This document shows positions 7,153-13,279 of a DNA stretch of 28,524 nucleotides, one piece after another. The stretch spans positions 1 to 28,524 of the forward strand of contig JBJXGH010000018.1 of assembly GCA_046153685.1 (NCBI GenBank). The letters run 5' to 3'. Each line of letters begins with the position of its first letter. Positions within the stretch are counted from its first letter, which is position 1. This DNA comes from CAMAPP01 sp046153685. GTDB lineage: Bacteria > Pseudomonadota > Alphaproteobacteria > CADEGL01. Both the position numbers and the translations under genes were made by a program. Under the pieces are notes generated by a model. That model saw only the letters and a list, made by a program, of their open reading frames with translations. It made no database searches and was not told where the DNA came from.

Positions 7153-8090
7153 AGGCCGTCCTGAAAGTCGCCGTATCGGCGTTGTTGATTTGGTTCCTGC
7201 TGCGCGGCACGGACCTAGACTTGCTTTGGGCTCAGGTCACCGGCATCGGCATCTTCGCCTTCGTGATCGCGAGCTGTCTTATCGGCGGATTGTGTTTTCC
7301 CGCGGCCGTTCGTTGGCGCTGGGTGCTTGGCATTCTCGGTCGGGCGATCGGCCTTGGCGACGCGTTGCGCATCGTCGCCATCGGGTTGTTTTTCAACCAA
7401 GTCCTGCCTTCCAGCGTGGGCGGCGACGCGGTGCGCATGTGGCTCGCCCATCGCGCGGGCATCGAGCCGCGCACGGCGGTAACGAGCGTGGTGATTGATC
7501 GCGCGCTCGGGCTTTCCGTCGTGTTTCTCATGACGGCGGCCGCGTTGCCTTGGCTTCTGCCGCTCGTGCCGCGTGCGGAATTGCGGGCGGCCTTCATGCT
7601 GGTTTCGCTCGGCGGACTCGTCGGCATTGGCGCGCTGTGCCTTCTCGACCGCTTCGCGCGTCTTCTGCCGCGCTGGACGCTCATTGTCTGGGTCGAGGCC
7701 TTGGCGAGCGGTTGGCGCGCGCTCCTGATCAGCCGAATCGGCTTTCGGGCGGTTGCATTGTCGATTGCCATGCAGGTGATTTTTGCGCTCGCGGTTTTCG
7801 TTCTCGGATTCTCACTTGATCTCGGAATCGCCTTGTTCGATTGCTTAATTCTCGTGCCGCCTGTCGTGCTGATGATGGCCTTGCCGATTTCGATCGCAGG
7901 CTGGGGCGTGCGTGAAGGGGCAATGGTGGTTATGTTCGGCTTTATCGGCATTTCCGACCACGATGCCCTTGCGCTATCGGTGCTGGTCGGCGCGGCCACG
8001 CTGGCGGGAAGCCTGCCGGGCGGCGCGGTCTGGCTGGTCACGGGTGCGGCGCGGTGGCGCGCGGCGGAGCGCGGCGGAGACAAGACATGA
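7140..8090 (+). CDS. lysylphosphatidylglycerol synthase TM-domain / flippase-like membrane protein (UPF0104)
   Basis: A 316-aa polytopic inner-membrane protein with about eight hydrophobic segments. AVRWRWVLGILGRAIGLGDALRI followed by GLFFNQVLPSSVGGDAVRMWLAHR is the hallmark of the LPG_synthase_TM family (also called UPF0104/AglD-like), and ISIAGWGVREGAMVVMFGFIGIS is its conserved C-terminal helix pair. Members without a soluble synthase domain are common beside GT2 enzymes and are thought to help lipid or lipid-linked sugar translocation. The start is TTG, set by GAGGAG 7 nt upstream. The stop overlaps the next gene by ATGA. It probably works with the downstream GT2 domain on a polyprenyl- or lipid-linked sugar; this is inferred from context. 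Confidence 0.82.
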   Translation: MALLKAVLKVAVSALLIWFLLRGTDLDLLWAQVTGIGIFAFVIASCLIGGLCFPAAVRWRWVLGILGRAIGLGDALRIVAIGLFFNQVLPSSVGGDAVRMWLAHRAGIEPRTAVTSVVIDRALGLSVVFLMTAAALPWLLPLVPRAELRAAFMLVSLGGLVGIGALCLLDRFARLLPRWTLIVWVEALASGWRALLISRIGFRAVALSIAMQVIFALAVFVLGFSLDLGIALFDCLILVPPVVLMMALPISIAGWGVREGAMVVMFGFIGISDHDALALSVLVGAATLAGSLPGGAVWLVTGAARWRAAERGGDKT

Positions 8091-9520
8091 ATCGCTATTC
8101 GCCGCGAAAGACGGCGATCCACGACCTGGCCGAGCGCCAGGCGCCGGTGCGCGATCGGTGGATCGCGCGCAACGCCTATTTTTATCACGAGGACCGGCGT
8201 TATATGCGCTTCCTCGTTCCGCCCGGATTGAAGGTTCTCGATCTTGGCTGCGGGTCCGGCGAGTTGCTGGCGGCGCTCGCGCCCGCGGTCGGAGTGGGCG
8301 TGGATTTCAGCGCCTCCGCGATAGAATTGGCGCGCGCGCGCCATCCCAAGTTTGCGTTTCACCATCTCGACGTCGAAGACCCGGCGAGCTATTCCCATTT
8401 GGGCGGGCCGTTCGATGTCGTGGTGTTGTCCGACCTCGTCGGCGATCTCGACGATTGCGAGGCGACGCTGCGCACGCTCCATAAGGTCGTGGCGCCGCAC
8501 ACGCGCATCGTCATCGCCTATTACTCGCCGCTTTGGAGCCCCCTCCTGCGTCTTGCCGAAGCTCTCGGATTGAAGATGCCCCGCAGGGAGCAGAATTGGC
8601 TTGCCAACGAGGACATCGAAAATCTTCTGGCGCTCGCCGGCTACGAGGCCATCCGGCGCGATTGGCGTCAGCTCGTGCCGCGCCGGCTGTTCCGCGTGGG
8701 CTCGTTCATCAACCGCACGCTTGCGACCTTGCCGCTCCTGCGCCGGCTATGTCTGCGGACCTATCTTGTGGCGCGGCCCGCGGGACGCGCGGCGGTTGCG
8801 CCCCCCTCGGCCACGGTCGTCATTCCGTGCCGCAACGAGCGCGGCAATATCGAGGCCGCGATCGTTCGCCTGCCGCGATTCGCCGAGACACTTGAGATCA
8901 TCTTCGTCGAAGGCCACAGCCGCGACGGCACGCTCGAGGAGATCCGTCGCGTCATCGCTAACTATCCGCAATACGACATCAAGGTCGTGGTGCAGGACGG
9001 CAAGGGCAAGGGCGATGCGGTACGCAAGGGCTTCGCCGCCGCGCGCGGCGACGTGCTCATCATCCTCGACGCCGATTTGACCGTGCCGCCTGAGTGGATT
9101 CCGCGATTTTACGAGGCCGTCCGCTCCGGCAAGGGCGAGTTCATCAACGGCACGCGCCTCGTTTATCCCATGGAAGCGCAGGCCATGCGCTTTCTCAACA
9201 TGCTCGGCAATCGGTTTTTTTCGATTCTGTTTTCCTGGCTGCTCAATCAGCGATTCACCGATACCTTGTGCGGCACCAAGGTGCTATCGCGCGCGCACTA
9301 TAATCAGATCGCGGCCAACCGGGCGTATTTCGGCGATTTCGATCCCTTCGGCGATTTCGACCTGATCTTCGGCGCGGCCAAACTCAATCTCAAGGTGGTC
9401 GAAGTGCCGGTTCGCTATGCCAGCCGGACCTACGGCACGACGCAGATTTCGCGTTTCCAGCACGGCCTTTTGCTGCTGCGGATGTGCGCCTTTGCATTCC
9501 TCAAGCTGAAGGCGTTTTGA
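8087..9520 (+). CDS. class I SAM methyltransferase - GT2 glycosyltransferase fusion
   Basis: A 477-aa two-domain protein. Residues about 1-230 are a SAM-dependent methyltransferase with motif I VLDLGCGSGELL (50-61), the acidic loop VGVDFSASAIELAR (70-84) and the post-I block FDVVVLSDLVGDLDD. Residues about 240-477 are a GT2 domain of the DPM1/polyprenyl-phosphate transferase type: ATVVIPCRNERGNIEAA, FVEGHSRDGTLEEI, the DxD motif LDADLTVPPEW (Asp328/Asp330) and CGTKVLSR. ATG 8087 overlaps the upstream TGA (ATGA), so an earlier in-frame start at 8054 is not needed. The GT2 half would load a sugar on a lipid carrier and the methyltransferase half could methylate sugar or lipid. No frameshift or linker stop is seen, so the fusion appears genuine. 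Confidence 0.85.
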   Translation: MNRYSPRKTAIHDLAERQAPVRDRWIARNAYFYHEDRRYMRFLVPPGLKVLDLGCGSGELLAALAPAVGVGVDFSASAIELARARHPKFAFHHLDVEDPASYSHLGGPFDVVVLSDLVGDLDDCEATLRTLHKVVAPHTRIVIAYYSPLWSPLLRLAEALGLKMPRREQNWLANEDIENLLALAGYEAIRRDWRQLVPRRLFRVGSFINRTLATLPLLRRLCLRTYLVARPAGRAAVAPPSATVVIPCRNERGNIEAAIVRLPRFAETLEIIFVEGHSRDGTLEEIRRVIANYPQYDIKVVVQDGKGKGDAVRKGFAAARGDVLIILDADLTVPPEWIPRFYEAVRSGKGEFINGTRLVYPMEAQAMRFLNMLGNRFFSILFSWLLNQRFTDTLCGTKVLSRAHYNQIAANRAYFGDFDPFGDFDLIFGAAKLNLKVVEVPVRYASRTYGTTQISRFQHGLLLLRMCAFAFLKLKAF

Positions 9521-10258
9521 GTGGCCGACGAAAGGCTTCGGTCCCATCGCCGACAGTGGGAGAAGAAGCCCGCGCTGCGGGCGGTGTACGAGGATCTATA
9601 TCGCCGCATCGCGCGCGCGTGCGCGCCCGGGCCCTCGCTTGAAATCGGCGGCGGTGTCGGAAATTTCAAGGCCTTCGCGCCAAACGTGGTGTCCTCCGAT
9701 ATTCAAGTGGCACCGTGGCTTGACGCGGTATGCGACGCGCATGCCCTGCCGTTCTCGGCGGGCGCGTTCGCTAATCTGGTGCTGTTCGACGTTCTGCATC
9801 ATCTCGCGCGCCCCCGCGCGTTCTTCGCCGAGGCGCTGCGTGTGCTCCGGCCCGGCGGACGTGTCGTGATGATCGAGCCCGCGCTCTCGGTTCTGAGCTG
9901 GCCGTTTTACAGCTATCTGCACGAGGAGCCGGTGGTGTTGGGGGACGATCCGCTGCTCGCGGGCATGCCCGAGCGCCGCGATCCCTACGCCGCGAACCAG
10001 GCCGTGCCGACGCTTTTGTTCGGACCGCTTTGGGCCCGGCACGAGGCACGGTTCTCGGCGTTGTTTCCTTCGCTTGCGGTGCGCGAGCGGCGCTTGCTCA
10101 GCCTGTTCGCCTATCCGCTTTCGGGCGGGTACAAGAATTGGTCTCTCGTGCCGGCGGCCATCGTGCCGGCGCTACTGCGCATCGAGGATGCGCTCGCGCC
10201 GCTGCTCGGTCCGATCTGCGCGTTTCGTCTTCTGGTTGTTTTGGAGCGCAGAAGCTAG
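9521..10258 (+). CDS. class I SAM-dependent methyltransferase (Methyltransf_11 type)
   Basis: A 245-aa soluble protein. Motif I is SLEIGGGVGNFK (39-50), the next strand gives SSDI (58-61), and LVLFDVLHHLARPRAFFAEALRVLRPGGRVVMIEPA is the classical motif II/III region. The remainder (about 125-245) carries aromatic and hydrophobic segments that may contact a lipid-like substrate. GTG 9521 follows the preceding stop directly (TGA GTG), giving coupled translation. Its stop shares CTAG with the stop of the convergent NusG-like gene. It is the last gene of the plus-strand glycan unit; substrate unknown. Confidence 0.82.
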   Translation: MADERLRSHRRQWEKKPALRAVYEDLYRRIARACAPGPSLEIGGGVGNFKAFAPNVVSSDIQVAPWLDAVCDAHALPFSAGAFANLVLFDVLHHLARPRAFFAEALRVLRPGGRVVMIEPALSVLSWPFYSYLHEEPVVLGDDPLLAGMPERRDPYAANQAVPTLLFGPLWARHEARFSALFPSLAVRERRLLSLFAYPLSGGYKNWSLVPAAIVPALLRIEDALAPLLGPICAFRLLVVLERRS

Positions 10259-10755
10259 GCGGGCGCCAGCGTGTCGGTCGGCACGCGCACGCGCACCTGC
10301 CGGCCGAGCAGGTCGAGTAGAACGTATACGCGCTCGTCGTCGCTCGCGCAGTCGAAGCGCCCGACCAGATCGGCGAGCGCGCCGCTCAAGACCTGCACGC
10401 GGTCGCCCGCGCTGAACAGGAGGCGGCGGCCGAGCGGCACGAAGCCTTCGTCGTTTTCGCGCGCTTGGATGTCCTCGACCACGCCCTCGGGCACGGCAAG
10501 GGGAAATTCATCGGTGCAGATCAGGCGGTCCACGCCTAAGGTCGAGGAAATCGCACGCCAGCGCACGGCGGCTGCGTCGAAATTCACGAACAGATAGCGT
10601 GGGAACAGCGGCATCGGCACCCAGTCGATGCGCCGCGCGTGACGCCGGCGCTTGAGATAGCTCGGCAGATAGGCGGCAAAGTCCTGGCGCAATAGATTGT
10701 GCAGCGCCTTGCGCTCGCTTTGCGCCTTGGTGCGTGCGACGTACCAGCGCGCCAC
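10255..10755 (-). CDS. NusG/RfaH-family transcription elongation factor paralogue
   Basis: A 166-aa NusG paralogue. The N-terminal NGN domain starts WYVARTKAQSERKALHNLLRQ and contains LPSYLKRRRHARRIDWVPMPLFPRYLFVNFD (about 30-60), typical of RfaH/UpxY/LoaP-like specialised factors. A KOW motif lies at about 115-142 (FSAGDRVQVLSGALADLVGRF). These proteins bind RNA polymerase and suppress pausing or termination in long polysaccharide operons. GTG 10755 lies 5 nt after the stop of the regulator gene, so both form one transcript. An ops-like sequence in the legC-like leader is a candidate recruitment site. It is not the housekeeping NusG, which is normally next to secE and rplK. Confidence 0.88.
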   Translation of the reverse strand: MARWYVARTKAQSERKALHNLLRQDFAAYLPSYLKRRRHARRIDWVPMPLFPRYLFVNFDAAAVRWRAISSTLGVDRLICTDEFPLAVPEGVVEDIQARENDEGFVPLGRRLLFSAGDRVQVLSGALADLVGRFDCASDDERVYVLLDLLGRQVRVRVPTDTLAPA

Positions 10756-10760
10756 GGCGC

Positions 10761-11402
10761 CTACTCGACCGCCGCGCGGGTGACGCGCAACAAATTCGGC
10801 GTCAGGATGCGCTCGGCCGGCACGACCCGGCGCAGATCGTCGAAGGTCGCTTGCGGGCTGGTTAAATCGGTGACGATCACAGCGTCCACCCGCCCGAGCT
10901 CGATAATCGACGAGGCGATGGGCAATCCGGCGAAACGCTCCGCCCCGGGCGCATCGCCGGGGCGGCCGATGAAGCCGACCAATTCCACCTCAAGCTCGCG
11001 CGCGCACAGCGCCGCAACCTCGCCCAAATCGCTGGTCCCGCACAGCGCCACGCGCGCCCAGTCGCGGGTCTTGCAGCGCTCAAGCAAATCGAAGCATTCG
11101 CGTCGCGCCTTGCGGAAAAAATTGAACGAGGACGACAGATATTCCGCCGTCAACCGCGATTTCTCGGTGAAGCCCTTGGGCGTGAGATAATAGGCGTAAC
11201 GATTGGGCGGGACCTGCTTGACCTTGATCAGGCCCTTTTTTACGCAGCGGCGCAGATAGGCGTTCGCAAGTCCGAGCGCGATGCCGAGCTGGCCCGCGAC
11301 GGTGCGCTGAGTAAGCGTGCTGTTTTCATGCACCGCGTGCAGCAGCCCGAGCGTGATCTCGTTCTCGCCATCGGCTACGGTGGTGTGGTCGCGCTCGCTC
11401 AA
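10761..11402 (-). CDS. winged-helix (MarR/EPS-type) regulator with Rossmann-like C-terminal domain
   Basis: A 213-aa protein. The winged helix is at about 15-85: TQRTVAGQLGIALGLANAYLRRCVKKGLIKVKQV is the helix-turn-helix with recognition helix, followed by wing RYAYYLTPKGFTEK. This matches the EPS-associated MarR-like regulators often found with polysaccharide genes. Residues about 116-180 (VALCGTSDLGEVAALCARELEVELVGFIG and VDAVIVTDL) look like a Rossmann or CoA-binding-type fold as at the N-terminus of PglD or CapD-like sugar proteins, so it may sense a nucleotide or nucleotide sugar. The TTG start has GGAG upstream. It is cotranscribed with the NusG paralogue. Tandem palindromes in its own promoter recur at the legC-like promoter, making it the best candidate to bind both. 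Confidence 0.8.
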   Translation of the reverse strand: MSERDHTTVADGENEITLGLLHAVHENSTLTQRTVAGQLGIALGLANAYLRRCVKKGLIKVKQVPPNRYAYYLTPKGFTEKSRLTAEYLSSSFNFFRKARRECFDLLERCKTRDWARVALCGTSDLGEVAALCARELEVELVGFIGRPGDAPGAERFAGLPIASSIIELGRVDAVIVTDLTSPQATFDDLRRVVPAERILTPNLLRVTRAAVE

Positions 11403-11456
11403 CTCTTGCTCCGTCGCTTGGTGCGCGCGAGCCGCGCGCCGTCAGCGGACCCGGTT

Positions 11457-11494
11457 GTTCACCAATTGAACGATATCTTGTTCAAGATATGAAC
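11457..11494. promoter_or_regulatory. tandem operator palindromes, copy B (regulator promoter)
   Basis: Two perfect GTTCA-N5-TGAAC repeats are seen: 11457-11471 (N5 CCAAT) and 11480-11494 (N5 AGATA), 23 bp apart. The second also lies within an independent 18-bp palindrome ATATCTTG-TT-CAAGATAT (11473-11490). They are 55-92 bp upstream of the regulator start codon and cover the predicted promoter, consistent with autoregulation. All four copies in the window share TGAACG or CGAACG at the right end, and three share TTGTTCA at the left. Confidence 0.68.
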
Positions 11495-11499
11495 GTCAA
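11472..11499 (-). promoter_or_regulatory. predicted promoter of the regulator-nusG-like unit
   Basis: On the minus strand TTGACG (11494-11499) is followed after 16 nt by GATATC (11472-11477), a weak -10. One operator palindrome fills the spacer and the other lies immediately downstream. Confidence 0.4.
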
Positions 11500-11670
11500 T
11501 CCCGCGTTCAGCTGGGCACTTGGCCGCCTAGCGGACTTAAGATTATCCAAGTTTTTCAAAGACTTTAAACCCAGCCTGGGAGCCCCATTCAAACCACCTG
11601 GCCGACGCCGTCGATCGACGAGGCTCGCGGGGATCGATGGGGTGCGGGCCGAATGCCGAGCCTGGATCGT

Positions 11671-11700
11671 TTGACAGGGCACGGGCGCCGAGGCTAGACC
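11671..11700 (+). promoter_or_regulatory. possible promoter of the UDP-HexNAc dehydrogenase gene
   Basis: A perfect TTGACA (11671-11676) is followed after 18 nt by TAGACC (11695-11700). Transcription would start near 11708, leaving a leader of about 60-77 nt. No operator palindrome lies here, so this gene may escape the circuit. Confidence 0.35.
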
Positions 11701-11784
11701 ACCCGCCATTCGTCCCCCTCTCTCGCCGCCCACTCGCCTGGAGCTAGTCTGGCTCCTGGAGTTTCCATGATCTCCGGAGTTGCC

Positions 11785-13059
11785 ATGGCGAATAGCTCTG
11801 CCGTCCGGATTGCCGTGATCGGCTTGGGCTATGTCGGCTTGCCGCTGGCGGTCGCTTTTGCGCGACATTTTCCAGTCGTCGGCTTCGATATCGATGAGCG
11901 GCGCATCGGCGAACTCGCGCGCGGCCATGACCGCACGGGTGAAATCGATTCACCGACGCTTAAGGCGTCGACGTGCCGTTTCACCACCTCTTCCCTTGAT
12001 ATGGCGGGCTGCGACATTTTCGTTATCACCGTGCCCACCCCGGTCGATGAAGCGCAGCGGCCCGATCTCGGCGCGGTGCGGTCCGCGGCTGAAATCGTTG
12101 GCCATGTCCTGGCCAAGGGCGCCATCGTCGTGCTCGAAAGCACGGTCGCGCCCGGTACGACCGAGGAGGTTTGCGGCCCCATTCTCGCGCGAATCTCGGG
12201 CCTTGCTTCGGGTAAGGATTTTCATCTCGGATATTCCCCCGAACGCATCAATCCCGGCGACCGCGAACACACTGTCGAGCGCATCACCAAGGTCGTAGCT
12301 GGCGACACGCCTGAAACCGCGCACCACCTCGCCGAGATCTACGGCGCGATCACCTCGGGTGGAACCTTCGTCGCGCGGAGCATCCGCACGGCCGAGGCGG
12401 CCAAGGTGATCGAGAACGCACAACGCGACATCAATATCGCCTTCATCAACGAGATTGCGTTGATTTTCGAGCGCGCCGGGCTGTCCATCCACGACGTGCT
12501 CGACGCCTCGGCTACGAAATGGAATTTTCTTCGTTTTTCCCCCGGGCTCGTGGGCGGGCACTGCATCGGGGTCGATCCGTACTATCTGGCCGAATTTGCC
12601 CGAACACAGGGCTACCATCCGGAAATCGTCCTCGCCGGTCGGCGCATCAACGATGCGATGGGCGATCAAGTGGCCGGACGCATCGCGGCCGTTCATGCCA
12701 AGGGCGGCCGGGCCCTCGTCCTCGGCTTCACCTTCAAGGAAAATGTACCGGACCTCAGAAATTCCAAGGTCATCGATGTCGTGCGTGGCCTCGAGCGGCG
12801 CGGCTTTGCGGTCGATGTGCACGATCCCTTCGCGGACATCGAAGAGGCGCGTCGCCATCATGCGGTTTCGCTGCTGCCCGATCTCGAATCCGCCCGGGGT
12901 TATGATGTGCTGGTCGGCGCGGTCGGGCACCGGCCTTACGCCGCGTTCACGTCTGCCGATTTCCACCGCTTGGTGCGCCCTGGCGGCCTGGTCGCGGATC
13001 TCAAGGGCATTTGGCGCAAGACCGTACTTCCGCCCTCGCTCGTGCGCTGGCAACTCTAG
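11785..13059 (+). CDS. UDP-N-acetylhexosamine 6-dehydrogenase (TviB/WbpO/WbpA type)
   Basis: NAD-dependent four-electron dehydrogenase that oxidises UDP-GlcNAc or UDP-GalNAc to the uronic acid. The Rossmann start is IAVIGLGYVGLPLAVAFA. FVITVPTPVDEAQRPDL, LESTVAPGTTEEV and YSPERINPGD are family blocks. The catalytic cysteine is in VGGHCIGVDPYYL (Cys260 from this start), and GFTFKENVPDLRNSKVIDV marks the C-terminal domain. This set is typical of the WbpO/TviB branch rather than UDP-glucose dehydrogenase. ATG 11785 gives 424 aa; ATG 11767, six codons earlier, has an almost identical Shine-Dalgarno context and cannot be excluded. The product is a usual building block of acidic capsules and O-antigens, in line with the neighbouring glycan genes. 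Confidence 0.88.
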   Translation: MANSSAVRIAVIGLGYVGLPLAVAFARHFPVVGFDIDERRIGELARGHDRTGEIDSPTLKASTCRFTTSSLDMAGCDIFVITVPTPVDEAQRPDLGAVRSAAEIVGHVLAKGAIVVLESTVAPGTTEEVCGPILARISGLASGKDFHLGYSPERINPGDREHTVERITKVVAGDTPETAHHLAEIYGAITSGGTFVARSIRTAEAAKVIENAQRDINIAFINEIALIFERAGLSIHDVLDASATKWNFLRFSPGLVGGHCIGVDPYYLAEFARTQGYHPEIVLAGRRINDAMGDQVAGRIAAVHAKGGRALVLGFTFKENVPDLRNSKVIDVVRGLERRGFAVDVHDPFADIEEARRHHAVSLLPDLESARGYDVLVGAVGHRPYAAFTSADFHRLVRPGGLVADLKGIWRKTVLPPSLVRWQL

Positions 13060-13087
13060 GTCGCGCTCGCCATCACGGAGCGCGACC
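13059..13087. terminator. possible hairpin terminator after the UDP-HexNAc dehydrogenase
   Basis: Perfect 10-bp arms GGTCGCGCTC (13059-13068) and GAGCGCGACC (13078-13087) with a 9-nt loop begin at the last base of the stop codon. No good U-tract follows, so the stem is strong but intrinsic termination is uncertain. Confidence 0.45.
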
Positions 13088-13120
13088 GCTTCGTCTGGAA
13101 TCGCCTCGTCCAGGCAAAAT

Positions 13121-13161
13121 GTGAATTCCACTCCGATCCTTCGATTTGGCACGGAATTCAC
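13121..13161. repeat. inverted repeat in the convergent intergenic region
   Basis: Arms GTGAATTCC (13121-13129) and GGAATTCAC (13153-13161) are perfect, separated by 23 bp. The repeat lies in a 220-bp gap (13060-13279) between two convergent genes that otherwise shows no gene. It could be part of a bidirectional terminator or a scar of a mobile element; no transposase frame is present. Confidence 0.45.
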
Positions 13162-13279
13162 GCCTGGAGCGGCGGCGACTCATCTTGGCCGGAAGGTCAT
13201 TTTGGTGTGCCCGCTCTCATGGCAAACCTCGCCCATGACGTTTGCGGTTCGTGAGGATGCTTATTCGTGACGATAGTGC

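Larger units (their letters stand above)
11403..11784. other. 382-bp intergenic region between regulator and UDP-HexNAc dehydrogenase
   Basis: Divergent region. It holds the second set of operator palindromes (11457-11494) and the predicted regulator promoter on the left, and a possible plus-strand promoter (11671-11700) on the right. The middle (about 11500-11660) is partly AT-rich but shows no feature that can be named. A 61-codon frame from ATG 11489 starts inside an operator and lacks a Shine-Dalgarno, so it is not called. Confidence 0.5.

Noticed and set aside
7232..8500. A 422-codon minus-strand frame opposite the flippase-like gene
   Set aside because: No recognisable motifs; codon shadow of the real plus-strand genes.
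11489..11674. A 61-codon plus-strand frame starting inside the operator region
   Set aside because: Starts within a palindrome, lacks a Shine-Dalgarno and shows no domain; more likely chance.
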